Shown piece after piece: positions 44,504 through 53,494 of a stretch of DNA of 64,000 nucleotides. Every line of letters starts with the position of its first letter. Position 1 is the first letter of the stretch. The notes under the pieces were generated by a model. The model was not told the origin of the DNA. It worked only from the letters and a program-made list of their open reading frames with translations, and made no database searches. Source of the DNA: Herpetosiphon gulosus (GTDB lineage: Bacteria; Chloroflexota; Chloroflexia; Chloroflexales; Herpetosiphonaceae); assembly GCF_039545135.1 (NCBI RefSeq), contig NZ_BAABRU010000011.1, positions 168,692 to 232,691 of the forward strand, in the 5' to 3' direction. A program made the translations under genes and the position numbers.

Positions 44504-45904
44504 ATGAAGAAATTTAAACGCCCAAAAATTGTAACCTTGGCAGTCCGCCTCACCATCACGATGGTGGCGGTTAGTGTCTTGCCATTAGCATTAATTGCAT
44601 TAATTATTCTATTAGGTGTCCGCATCAGCGAAGCTGATCGCCGCAGCTTAGAATTAAATAATCAGCTTGAATTGTATGTAGCCTTTGCTGAGCAATTGAT
44701 TGCCAGCGATGGCGATTTGCAATCAGCTAGCAATATTTTGTTGAGTCGGCCAGTTGGGAGTGGCGATGGGGCAATTCGGGTGTTTGGCAGTGCGGGCCAG
44801 ATTTTTGGGGCCAATGGCTCAAACTCGGCTTTTCCCAGCCGTGCTGCCGCCAGCCAATTTGTGACCAGCATTCCAACCGTGTTTGTGGCCGAGACCCGTG
44901 GTCGGCGCTATGTGGCGGGCCAAGTCCGTTGGCAGCAAAAAGTTGTGGGGGTGATTGAGGTTTCGCAAAGCGTCGAAGATGAAGATCGCTTGTTGCGAGT
45001 GTTGATTCGTTTTGTGTTTATTTCGATTGGTTTGGCCTTTGCAGCGGCCTTTTTAGGCTCTTCGTTGGTGGCCCGTTGGTTAGCCCGTATGATTGGTCAA
45101 TTGCGTGAAACGGCTGAACAAGTGGCTGATGGTGATTTAACTGAACGGGCACTTGAACGTGGCCCATCCGAAATTGTGCAATTGGCGCGTTCAATCAATA
45201 CCATGACCGACCAACTAGCCGAGCGTTTATCGCGGATCGAGCAGCAATCTGAGGCTCAGCGGCGCTTTTACCGTGATGTTTCGCATGAATTGCGCACCCC
45301 AATGATGGCCTTGGGCGGCTATTTGGAAAATATCGAGGATGCCGAGAACGCTGATGAACAAGCTCAATCGATTCGGGCAATGCAGGCCGAAATTGCCCGT
45401 TTGGCGCGTTTGGCCGATGAGCTTTTGCGCAATGATGCTCAGCCCAGCTTGACCCTTGGCCCCAAACAAACCCTCGATCTTGGTGCGATGATCCACGAAT
45501 TGGTGCAGAATTTGAGCGGGCGGGCACAACGGAGCGGCGTTGAATTATTGGCCCAAGTTCCGCCGCGTCCAATTGTGGTCGAGGCTGATCGCGACCGTTT
45601 GAAGCAGGCTTTATTAAATTTGTTTGATAATGCTTTACGGGCCACCCCACCAGGCGGCCAAATTAGCATGCGCGTCAGTTTGACCGCCGATCAGGTGGTG
45701 ATTGATGTGCAAGATACTGGCGAAGGGATTCCGACCGCCTTGCGTGAGGCAATTTGGGAACGGGGCGTGCGTGGTGCTGAAGGTGGCTCAGGCTTGGGCT
45801 TGGCAATTGTCCGCACAATTTTGCGTGCTCATGGCGGTGAAGCTATGCTAATTCCTAGTGAGCAAGGCGCACATATTCAATTACGCCTGCCAATTGATGG
45901 GTAA
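44504..45904 (+). CDS. Sensor histidine kinase with HAMP domain
   Basis: 466 residues. Membrane segments at about 14-40 and 163-188 enclose a sensor domain; a HAMP domain follows ('LVARWLARMIGQLRETAEQVADGDLTER' region), then phosphoacceptor 'DVSHELRTPMMALG' near residue 257, and 'NLFDNALRATP', 'DTGEGIPTAL', 'GSGLGLAIVRTIL'. A -10-like GATAAT at 44492-44497 lies so close to the ATG that the message may be leaderless. It overlaps the next gene by 8 bp and belongs with a hydrolase and two glycosyltransferases; the response regulator is elsewhere. Confidence 0.95.
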   Translation: MKKFKRPKIVTLAVRLTITMVAVSVLPLALIALIILLGVRISEADRRSLELNNQLELYVAFAEQLIASDGDLQSASNILLSRPVGSGDGAIRVFGSAGQIFGANGSNSAFPSRAAASQFVTSIPTVFVAETRGRRYVAGQVRWQQKVVGVIEVSQSVEDEDRLLRVLIRFVFISIGLAFAAAFLGSSLVARWLARMIGQLRETAEQVADGDLTERALERGPSEIVQLARSINTMTDQLAERLSRIEQQSEAQRRFYRDVSHELRTPMMALGGYLENIEDAENADEQAQSIRAMQAEIARLARLADELLRNDAQPSLTLGPKQTLDLGAMIHELVQNLSGRAQRSGVELLAQVPPRPIVVEADRDRLKQALLNLFDNALRATPPGGQISMRVSLTADQVVIDVQDTGEGIPTALREAIWERGVRGAEGGSGLGLAIVRTILRAHGGEAMLIPSEQGAHIQLRLPIDG

Positions 45905-46757
45905 TGCTGGAGCGATTTTGATTCAACATCTCATAACTGCTGCCGATTGCCAACGTTGCTATCAGGCTATGCTTGAGCGTTATCCACTTCAGCGCTTAAC
46001 CATCAACCGCCACACATGGGAGTTTTGTGATACTGGTGGCGATTTGCCTGTGTTGTTGATTTTGCCTGGTGGTTTGGCCCGCGCTGATCTAGCTTTTCGT
46101 TGGTTGGCCCGTGGCCATCAACGCTTTCGGGTGATTAGCCTGGCCTATCCCAACACGATTGGTAAGCTCGCAGATTTAGCAGCCAAGCTACAAGAATTAT
46201 TTGAGCATTTGCAGCTTGAGGCAGCTTGGATTGTGGCTGGCTCGTATAGCGGTTTGATCGCCCAAGCTGTTTTGCATTATCGCCCGCAGTTGGCCTTGGG
46301 TTTGCTACTTTCCGATACGGGCGTGCCGCGCCGAAGTCGCTGGGTTTGGCTGACATTGCTACAACCGTTGGTCGCGATCTTGCCCTTGGGCGTGGTGCGG
46401 CGCTTGTTTTGGCATGGCACACAGCAATTTTTGCAGCCGATGGCTGCTAGCTTGCGGCCATTCTGGGCTGAGCGCTTGCACCATAATATTCACCATTTGC
46501 AGCGCCACGATTATCTGCGCTTGTTGAATTGGTGGCGTGAGCTTGATTGGCATTTGGGCGCGGCCCGCTGGCATGGTAAGTTGGCAATGATTGTGGCTGA
46601 ACATGATGGTTTGTTTGGGCAGCGTGATCAACAGTTGTTGCGGCAATATTACCCTGCTGCTAATTACCAACTCATGGCCCACGCCCAACATTGTGCATCG
46701 CTGGCGCAAATTGATGCCTATATTGATTGGGCTTTGGCTTGGATTGAGGTTGCCTAA
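45897..46757 (+). CDS. Alpha/beta hydrolase
   Basis: 286 residues from ATG 45897, overlapping the kinase by 8 bp. 'FCDTGGDLPVLLILPGGLAR' opens the fold; nucleophile elbow 'VAGSYSGLIAQA', Asp in 'VAEHDGLFG' and His in 'AHAQHCASL'. It may act on a lipid or ester made or remodelled by the two glycosyltransferases downstream. Its TAA shares its last base with the next ATG (46755-46759). Confidence 0.85.
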   Translation: MGNAGAILIQHLITAADCQRCYQAMLERYPLQRLTINRHTWEFCDTGGDLPVLLILPGGLARADLAFRWLARGHQRFRVISLAYPNTIGKLADLAAKLQELFEHLQLEAAWIVAGSYSGLIAQAVLHYRPQLALGLLLSDTGVPRRSRWVWLTLLQPLVAILPLGVVRRLFWHGTQQFLQPMAASLRPFWAERLHHNIHHLQRHDYLRLLNWWRELDWHLGAARWHGKLAMIVAEHDGLFGQRDQQLLRQYYPAANYQLMAHAQHCASLAQIDAYIDWALAWIEVA

Positions 46758-47923
46758 TGCGTTGGTTGGCTTGGTGGTATCTGCTTGATCGCTGTTGGCG
46801 TTGGTTGATGATTCGACGGTTTTTTGCCAAGTCTCAGCCACCAGCACCCAAACGTTGGCCCAGCATTGATTTGATTCAGCCATTAACTCATGGGGTTTTC
46901 GATTTAACCAAAACCTTGCAACAACGTCTCACATTGAGCTATACGGGCCAACTGCAACATTATTGGGTGATCGACCAAGCTGATAGTCAAACATTTGCAG
47001 TGTGTTCTGCTTTACAGAGAAAAAATCCTGAGCAGCGCATCACCATTATCCAAGTTGCGCCAGATTGGGGCCAACGCGCTTCGAAATTAGTTAAATTGCA
47101 AGCTGCGCTGGCCCAAGCCAATTCCGAGGTGTTATGGTTTATTGATGATGATGTTAGCTTGCCCGTTGATGGTTTGAATCAAGCTTTACCATACTTGTTG
47201 CAGCCGCAGGGTGGGGCGATTTTTGGTTTGGCCTGCTATGTGAATTGGCGTAATTTGCCGTCGGCTTTGATGAGCAATTTTGTTAATGCCAATGCCTTGC
47301 CCAGCTATATCGGCTTGGCGGCTTTGACCGAGCCATACACGATTACTGGGCATCAATTTGCTTTGCAACGCAGGGTGTTTGAACAAATTGGCGGATTTAG
47401 TGGCATGCAGGGGCGCATCGACGACGATCATGAGTTGGCGCGGCGGGTGCAAGCCCATGGCCTGCGCAATCTACAAACGCCATTAATCTACGCTGTTGAT
47501 AATTATTTTGTGGATTTACCAGCCTATCTTCAGCAGATGCAGCGTTGGTTTACGATTCCCCGCGTGCTGATGCTGCCTGATCTAAACCAGCACGACCAGT
47601 TTGTGACCAGTTTGACCAGCCTTGCTCAGCCTATTCCCACAATTTTGGCCTTGGCAAGCATTCGCCAGCCAAAACTACGACCTTGGCTGTTGGCATGTTT
47701 ACTAGCGCAATTAGGCTTGCAGCGTTGGCAAATGCAGCGTTATTGCCAAACCAAATTGCCTTGGTGGGCTTGGCCGTTGAGCATCATTGGCACATTGCTT
47801 GACCCATTGTTGATGCTGTGGGGCTTGCTGGGCGATGATACGATTGTTTGGCGTGGGGAGCGTATTCGGTTGCGGCGTTCGGCCTCAGCACAGTGGTTGG
47901 GCAAGGAGCAAGATCATGATTAA
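46757..47923 (+). CDS. Membrane glycosyltransferase, GT21/ceramide glucosyltransferase-like
   Basis: 388 residues. The 'D,D,D,(Q/R)xxRW' signature is present: 'WFIDDDVSLP', 'GRIDDDHELARRV' and 'QQMQRWFTIPR'. A C-terminal membrane region ('WWAWPLSIIGTLLDPLLMLWG') anchors it. Members transfer a sugar onto a lipid at the membrane. The neighbouring gene encodes a close relative, so the pair may make a disaccharide glycolipid or two related products. Confidence 0.9.
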   Translation: MRWLAWWYLLDRCWRWLMIRRFFAKSQPPAPKRWPSIDLIQPLTHGVFDLTKTLQQRLTLSYTGQLQHYWVIDQADSQTFAVCSALQRKNPEQRITIIQVAPDWGQRASKLVKLQAALAQANSEVLWFIDDDVSLPVDGLNQALPYLLQPQGGAIFGLACYVNWRNLPSALMSNFVNANALPSYIGLAALTEPYTITGHQFALQRRVFEQIGGFSGMQGRIDDDHELARRVQAHGLRNLQTPLIYAVDNYFVDLPAYLQQMQRWFTIPRVLMLPDLNQHDQFVTSLTSLAQPIPTILALASIRQPKLRPWLLACLLAQLGLQRWQMQRYCQTKLPWWAWPLSIIGTLLDPLLMLWGLLGDDTIVWRGERIRLRRSASAQWLGKEQDHD

Positions 47924-49109
47924 ACGAGCTTGGATAGTGTTGTGTGGCTTGATGCTTGGTCAACGCTGTTGGAAGTGGTGGCAGGTTTGGCGCTTTTTTG
48001 ATAAGCCTATCCCTGCTATGCAACACGAGCCTGCAACAACCTTGGTGAGTTTGCTCCAGCCAATTTTGAGTGGCGACCCCCATCTGGCTACATGTTTACG
48101 CGCCAATTTGAATGCTCCAAGCAGCTATAAGCGCGAATGGCTGTGGTTAATTGATGACGATGATCAGGTCGCCCAACACCTTTGCTATGAATTACAAGCT
48201 GAATATGCCGATCAAACTATCCGCATTATCAGCCTGCCAGCACCAGCCGAGCGGGTTAATCCCAAAACCTTCAAGCTAATTACTGGATTGCAACAAGCCC
48301 AAGGCCAGATTATTTGTGTGCTTGATGATGATACTAGCCTGCCAGCCTATGGCTTGGAACAATGTTTACCATGGCTGGATCAAGCGGACATTGGCTTGGC
48401 CTTTGGATTGCCCTACTATCGCTCATTCGATAATGCTTGGTCGAGTTTGGTGGCATTGTTTGTTAATAGCAATAGTTTGCTGACCTATGTGCCTTATAGC
48501 CAAGTGAGCGAGCCATTTACGATTAATGGGATGTTCTATGCCATGCGCCGCGAAGTTTTGGAGCAATTGCATGGTTTTGCTGGCTTAGAGCATATTTTGG
48601 CCGACGATTTTGCGGTGGCCCAGCGGGTTAAACAGGCTGGTCTGCGCTTGCAACAAACCAGCATGCGCCATGCAATTCGTACCACCGTGACCAATGCCCA
48701 ACGCTATCGCAGCCTCATTCAGCGTTGGTTTATCTTCCCGCGTGAATCGCTGCTACGCCATTTGAATTTGCGCGAACGCAGCTTAATGTTTTGTTTGGCA
48801 ATTGTGCCCACATTGTTTCCATTGGTTTTGACCATAGTGACCGTCTTGCGCCCCAGTCAACGCCAACGCTGGTTTGCGGCAAGCTACACTCTGCTTGGCC
48901 TGATCAGTTTTATTCAAATTGATCAACACTATCTTGAGCAGGCCACGCCACGCCGCTATTGGCTATTGGTGCCATGTTTAGAATTATTGATTCCGGTGCA
49001 ACTAATTCAAGCCTTGCTTGCTCCACAGCGAATTGTTTGGCGTGGCCATGTGATGGATGTGGAAAAAGGCGGCGCGTTTCGTTTTGTGAAACGGAGGGAC
49101 GAGGGGTGA
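47916..49109 (+). CDS. Membrane glycosyltransferase, second GT21-like paralogue
   Basis: 397 residues from ATG 47916 (AAGGAG at 47903-47908), overlapping its paralogue by 8 bp. 'VCVLDDDTSLPAYG', 'LADDFAVAQRV' and 'SLIQRWFIFPR' are the catalytic blocks, all shared with the upstream gene in order and spacing. C-terminal membrane segments (about 290-345) follow. The extra D-x-D region 'WLWLIDDDDQVAQ' near residue 76 also fits. Likely part of the same glycolipid step. Confidence 0.92.
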   Translation: MIKRAWIVLCGLMLGQRCWKWWQVWRFFDKPIPAMQHEPATTLVSLLQPILSGDPHLATCLRANLNAPSSYKREWLWLIDDDDQVAQHLCYELQAEYADQTIRIISLPAPAERVNPKTFKLITGLQQAQGQIICVLDDDTSLPAYGLEQCLPWLDQADIGLAFGLPYYRSFDNAWSSLVALFVNSNSLLTYVPYSQVSEPFTINGMFYAMRREVLEQLHGFAGLEHILADDFAVAQRVKQAGLRLQQTSMRHAIRTTVTNAQRYRSLIQRWFIFPRESLLRHLNLRERSLMFCLAIVPTLFPLVLTIVTVLRPSQRQRWFAASYTLLGLISFIQIDQHYLEQATPRRYWLLVPCLELLIPVQLIQALLAPQRIVWRGHVMDVEKGGAFRFVKRRDEG

Positions 49110-49256
49110 GGGAGAAAGGCACTAGGCTATGGGCTTTTGACTAGCGGAATTATTGGGATACTACAAAACGTTCCGCTAGCCGCTAGCCTTCAGCCCATAA
49201 CCATACAATCCTCTGCGCCTCTGCGTTGAAAAAGCTCCAACTCCCTGTTCTCTGCT
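49110..49256. repeat. Mosaic intergenic repeat block
   Basis: Modules 'ctatgggcttttgac' (49127-49141), 'gctagccttcagcccataacc' (49183-49203), CTCTGCGCCTCTGCGTT (49211-49227, identical to 55102-55118) and 'ctctgctctatgttctatgttct' (49250-49272) follow one another between convergent genes. No gene. Confidence 0.65.
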
Positions 49257-51143
49257 CTATGTTCTATGTTCTAAGGCTTGTTCCCGCTCCTTAAATTGGG
49301 TCTGATAGAGCTGGGCATACAATCCGGCTTGGGCTAATAACTCGCTATGCGTGCCCCGTTCGAGCACGCGGCCTTGATCGACGACCAAAATCAAGTCGGC
49401 TGCCAAAATTGTCGAAAGCCGATGGGCAATCACAATGCTGGTGCGATCTTTGAGCAATGGTTGCAGGGCGGCCTGAATTAATGCTTCCGAGCGTGAATCG
49501 AGCGCTGAGGTGGCCTCGTCAAGCACCAAAATCCGTGGGTTTTTGAGGATCACGCGGGCGATCGCGATCCGTTGTTTTTCGCCACCCGAGAAGCGATAGC
49601 CCCGTTCGCCAACCACCGTATCGTAGCCATTGGGCAGGCTGGCGATCAAATCGTGGATATTGGCAGCGCGACAGGCGGCCTCTAGTTCAGCATCAGTTGC
49701 ATCGGGCTTGGCATAGCGCAAATTGGCCCGCAAGCTCTCGTGGAAGAGAAAAGTTTCTTGGGTGACCATGCCGATCGCTTGGCCAAGGCTATCAAGCTCC
49801 AACTCGCGCACATCAATTCCATCAATCAGCACACGGCCACGACTGGGGTCATACAAACGTGGCAACAGGTAGGTTAGGCTGGTTTTGCCCGCGCCCGATG
49901 GCCCGACCAAAGCCACCAATTGGCCTGGTTTGGCGGTGAAATCAATATCGCTCAAGGCCCATTCACGGGTCGTAATTGGGCTGATTATGGTAGTTTCTTT
50001 ACCATCGCGTGAGCTGAGGCTGCTCATTTCATCAGCCTGATAGCGAAACCAGACATGCTCAAATTGCACTTCGCCGCGAATGGTTTGTAGTATTTGAGGT
50101 TGCTCAGCATCAACAATTTCTAGCGGCAAATCGAGAATTTCAAATACCCGCTCGAATGAAACCAATGATGAAGCTAATTCGACCCGTGTATTGACCAACG
50201 TAGAAATTGCGCCATACAAACCAGGCAAATACAAGGCCAAGGCAATAATATCGCCAGTGCTAAAATTATCCGAGGTGATTGCGAGATAGCCGCCAAACCA
50301 ATAAACTGAGGTCACGCCAACTGCGCTGACCAAACCAACCATCACAAAAAACGAGCGCATGACCAAGGCGGTGCGAATGCCAAGGTCACGGACTTCACCA
50401 GCATGCTGGCTAAATTTGGCGACTTCATCGTTGCGTCGCCCAAAAATCTTGACCAATAACGCGCCGCTAACATTCAAGGTTTCGCCCATCAAGCCATTCA
50501 TTTCGCCGTTGGCCTGCATTTGTGAGCGGGTCAAGTTGCGCACAATTCGCCCAACGCGGCGAGCTGGCAGCATAAACAAAGGCAAAACCAGCAAGGCTAA
50601 TAAGGTTAAACGCCATTCAATCGTCAACATAATAAACAGCGTGATGCTGACAGTAATGACATTGGTGATTAACGTGATCAGCGTGCCCGTAACCGCCCGT
50701 TGCGAACCAACCACATCGTTATTGAGCCGCGAAACCAACTCGCCCGATTTGGTGCTGGTGAAAAAACGCAAACTCATGCGCTGCATATGACTATACAACG
50801 CTCGCCGCAGATCAAAAATAATCCCTTCGCCAACCAATGATGAATGGCGACGCTGCAAAATATCGAGCAGACCACCGATCAAGGGAATTGCAACTAAGCC
50901 GACAGCAACCAGATTTAATCGCCCTAGATTGCGCTCTGGAATCGCCACATCGATCAAATGGCGCACCAACAACGGTGTAATCCGATCCAACAAGGTTCCG
51001 ATGAAAATTGTAATTAAGACCACAATGATGCCGCTGCGATAGGGTCTGGCATAACCCCATACGCGCTGCAACAACATGCGGCTGATGGTGGGTTGTTCGT
51101 CCTCATTGGCGCGAACAAACCCTCGCCAGCCTCCACCATTCAT
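49257..51143 (-). CDS. ABC exporter half-transporter (fused permease and ATPase)
   Basis: 628 residues with AAGGAG before ATG 51143. Six membrane segments lie in residues about 25-310. The ATPase domain has Walker A 'LVGPSGAGKTSLTYLL', Q-loop, signature 'YRFSGGEKQRIAIAR', Walker B 'ILVLDEATSALDSRSE' and the H-loop 'IVIAHRLSTI'. It would dimerise and pump lipid, peptide or drug outward. Monocistronic, divergent from the metallopeptidase gene, so the substrate is unknown. Confidence 0.95.
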   Translation of the reverse strand: MNGGGWRGFVRANEDEQPTISRMLLQRVWGYARPYRSGIIVVLITIFIGTLLDRITPLLVRHLIDVAIPERNLGRLNLVAVGLVAIPLIGGLLDILQRRHSSLVGEGIIFDLRRALYSHMQRMSLRFFTSTKSGELVSRLNNDVVGSQRAVTGTLITLITNVITVSITLFIMLTIEWRLTLLALLVLPLFMLPARRVGRIVRNLTRSQMQANGEMNGLMGETLNVSGALLVKIFGRRNDEVAKFSQHAGEVRDLGIRTALVMRSFFVMVGLVSAVGVTSVYWFGGYLAITSDNFSTGDIIALALYLPGLYGAISTLVNTRVELASSLVSFERVFEILDLPLEIVDAEQPQILQTIRGEVQFEHVWFRYQADEMSSLSSRDGKETTIISPITTREWALSDIDFTAKPGQLVALVGPSGAGKTSLTYLLPRLYDPSRGRVLIDGIDVRELELDSLGQAIGMVTQETFLFHESLRANLRYAKPDATDAELEAACRAANIHDLIASLPNGYDTVVGERGYRFSGGEKQRIAIARVILKNPRILVLDEATSALDSRSEALIQAALQPLLKDRTSIVIAHRLSTILAADLILVVDQGRVLERGTHSELLAQAGLYAQLYQTQFKEREQALEHRT

Positions 51144-51286
51144 GCAAACTCCTTCTATGTGCTATTTTGGGTATGCGTATTAATGTCATGCTAACACGCC
51201 TAGGCCTAGAGCTTGCTATACTTAATGTTAGAATTTTCTGTCCATGCGGACAGGAACATTGACAAGCATCGCCTTGGAGGATACCG

Positions 51287-51994
51287 ATGATCTTCGACCC
51301 TTTGTATTTCGTTTTCGCCATCCCTGGTATGTTGTTTGCTTTCTGGGCACAGTGGTATGTCAAATCGACATTTAGCAAATATGCCAATGTGGCCAATATG
51401 CACAACATGAACGGCTTTGCGGTGGCTCAACGTTTGATGAACGCTGAAGGCCTGAACTATGTGCGGGTCAATCAAGTTGCTGGCCAATTGACCGATTTCT
51501 ACAACCCCGCCGATAAGTCGATCAATATTTCGCAATCGTCGGTTAATCCTTCAGTCGCAGCGATGGCCGTGGTTGCCCACGAATTGGGCCACGCGCTGCA
51601 AGATCGCGAAGGCTATGCCATGTTGCGCTTGCGTAGCTCCATCGTTGGGATTGCTAACATTGGCAGCAACATTGGTACTTGGTTGGTGATGTTGGGCCTG
51701 ATGTTTGGTGCTGCTTCACGCAGTGGCGGCATTGGCTTTACCATGGCCTTGATTGGCTTGGTGCTGTTTGCTGGGGCGGTGCTGTTTACGTTGGTAACTT
51801 TGCCAGTTGAATTCAACGCTTCAAGCCGCGCCAAAAAAATGTTGATCGCCAATGGTTTGGTTAGCCCACAAGATCAAGCAGCGGTTTCCAAGGTGTTGAA
51901 TGCTGCTGCTTGGACCTATGTTGCGGCTGCGGCGCAATCGATTTTGACGTTTGCCTACTTCGCATTTCGGGTTTTTGGTGGTCGCCGCGACTAA
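51287..51994 (+). CDS. Membrane zinc metallopeptidase, YugP/DUF2296-like
   Basis: 235 residues with GGAGG before ATG 51287. 'MAVVAHELGHALQDREGY' carries the HExxH zinc site (HELGH); the N-terminal membrane segment and the helices from residue about 120 to 175 match YugP proteins. 'VKSTFSKYANVAN' and 'FNASSRAKKML' are conserved in that family. Possibly a membrane-protein quality-control peptidase. A 40-residue membrane protein gene follows 51 nt later. Confidence 0.93.
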   Translation: MIFDPLYFVFAIPGMLFAFWAQWYVKSTFSKYANVANMHNMNGFAVAQRLMNAEGLNYVRVNQVAGQLTDFYNPADKSINISQSSVNPSVAAMAVVAHELGHALQDREGYAMLRLRSSIVGIANIGSNIGTWLVMLGLMFGAASRSGGIGFTMALIGLVLFAGAVLFTLVTLPVEFNASSRAKKMLIANGLVSPQDQAAVSKVLNAAAWTYVAAAAQSILTFAYFAFRVFGGRRD

Positions 51995-52045
51995 AAATGC
52001 TATACTAGCGCCTAGCAGCGCTTTTTGATTTAGGAGGAATAATTC

Positions 52046-52168
52046 ATGGATGATGATTTGAAACGGCGGATTGTCTATGGTTTGTTGAGCTTGGCCTTGG
52101 GTACATTGGCCACCCGTTTGGCCTTATACTTAACCAACAAAATCTTGGGCGAACCAGAAACCGTCTAA
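52046..52168 (+). CDS. Small single-pass membrane protein, 40 residues
   Basis: ATG 52046 follows AGGAGGA (52032-52038) by seven nt, a full Shine-Dalgarno. The product begins MDDDLKRRIVYGLLSLALG and has a hydrophobic helix between residues 9 and 30 with a charged N-terminal cap, then 'NKILGEPETV'. A rho-independent terminator lies 24 nt after the stop. Its position after the YugP-like peptidase suggests a partner or substrate. No homology is recognised. Confidence 0.65.
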   Translation: MDDDLKRRIVYGLLSLALGTLATRLALYLTNKILGEPETV

Positions 52169-52192
52169 AATTAAACTAAGCGAATGATGTTG

Positions 52193-52223
52193 AGAGGCGT
52201 AGCTTACGCCTCTTAATTTTTTT
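52193..52223 (+). terminator. Rho-independent terminator after the 40-residue protein
   Basis: AGAGGCGTA (52193-52201) pairs with TACGCCTCT (52205-52213), loop GCT, then TAA and a run of seven T (52217-52223). Confidence 0.85.
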
Positions 52224-52249
52224 AATTCTGCTATCATAGCCGCAAGATT

Positions 52250-53490
52250 GGCTCAACCAATAAGGATGCTGCAGTCAACCTACCCCGCCCACAAGGGGCG
52301 AGGCTTGCAACTAGACCCGGAGGCCTGTCGCCATAGGCGCGGTGACCAGCGCCCGATCACGAATGTTTGCCGCAGCATTGTGGTCAGCATGATCGGTATG
52401 TCCACACCCTACACAACAGAACGTCGCTTGATTCGGTCAGTTGCGCTTGTCAACCGTGCCACAGCGATTACACGCTTGTGACGTAAACCGTGGATCAACC
52501 GCGATCAGCTGGATGCCGACCCGCGCCGCTTTGTACGTCACAAACGATCGCAGTTGGTGGAACGACCAATTGCTGTGTTTCGCACGCTGCGCTGCACCGC
52601 GAACCCTTGCCCGCGTTCGAATCCCCGTCAACGCTTCGACGGCAATCAGACGCGTTGTGTGTTGGGCGTTTGCAACAAGCTGCTTACTGATTCGATGGTT
52701 AGTATCTTTTTGAAAGCGGCGTTGTTTGCCGCTGATCTGCTTCAAGCGCCGTTTGGCGTTCTTCGTACCAACCGTTTGCAGGGCGGAACGGCGGCGGCTG
52801 TAGCGTTGGCGGGTGCGTTCAACCGCCGCACCGCTGTACGTATCGCCATCGCTGGTCGTCGCGATATTGACAATCCCAAAGTCAACACCAAGCACGCCGT
52901 CCACATCATCGGGTGTTGGTTCCTCAACATCGCAGCTCGCAAGGAGGTAAAATTGTCCACGAACATAGGCAAGATCGGTTTCACCACGCCGCGATTGCAG
53001 CAGTTCCCATTGCCGTTTGCCGCACACAAACGGGATCGACTGCCGCCCAGTGAGCGTCCAGATGCTGACGGATGGGGCGTGCAGGTTCCAACTGAGGATG
53101 CGGTCATCGTAGGAAATCGCCCCGCGCGGGGTAAATATGCGCTGGACAGTGCGGTCATGTTTGTAGGCATCGGCAACTTTGGCGATCTGGCGCACAATCA
53201 TTTGCGCCGACAAGCCCGATGTGGCCTTGGTGGGAGCGTACACCAAACGATGCAGATCAAATTGCTTGAACGTCTGCGTGGTCCAGACCGCTGCACTCAT
53301 CGCATTACACACCGCGTTGGCCTGTTCCAGCGTATGCAGCAATGCCGCATGTTGGTCAGGGGTCGGCAACAATTTGAGTTGTGCAATTAATCTCATATTA
53401 TGATGATACCAGTAATTGGAAACTGATGCAAGCTTGGAGGGCGGCGCGGAAACCCCACCCATAAAGGGATGGAGAGGAAGCGCCACGTCA
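52250..53490 (-). mobile_element. IS605/IS1341-type element lacking tnpA
   Basis: A single tnpB-type gene on the minus strand is flanked by imperfect hairpin ends: CCCCGCCCACAAGGGGCG (52283-52300) at the right end, in the region where omega-RNA is normally encoded, and CCACCCATAAAGGGATGG (about 53455-53472) at the left end. No tnpA is present. TTGAT-like and TTCAT-like motifs lie just outside the left end, inside the first codons of the downstream kinase. Exact ends are uncertain. Confidence 0.7.
52311..53396 (-). pseudogene. tnpB: tnpB-type RNA-guided nuclease with an in-frame stop codon
   Basis: Start at ATG 53396 ('MRLIAQLKLLPTP'). RuvC Asp in 'GVLGVDFGIVNIA' and Glu in 'RLIAVEALTGIRT' are intact. 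A TGA at 52437-52439 falls just after 'CNRCGTVDKRN', where TnpB proteins normally have Arg, and the same frame then resumes as 'PNQATFCCVGCGHTDHADHNAA' (the first 17 residues: 'PNQATFCCVGCGHTDHA') to a TAG at 52311. The stop removes the second Cys pair of the zinc finger and the third RuvC Asp, so an unsuppressed product would be catalytically dead. Confidence 0.8.
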
Positions 53491-53494
53491 TTCT

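Noticed and set aside
52614..52626. TTCGAATCCCC resembling a tRNA T-loop
   Set aside because: It lies inside the tnpB gene and no cloverleaf can be drawn around it.
52554..53390. 278-codon plus-strand frame opposite tnpB
   Set aside because: It mirrors the codon pattern of the tnpB gene on the other strand and has no ribosome site.
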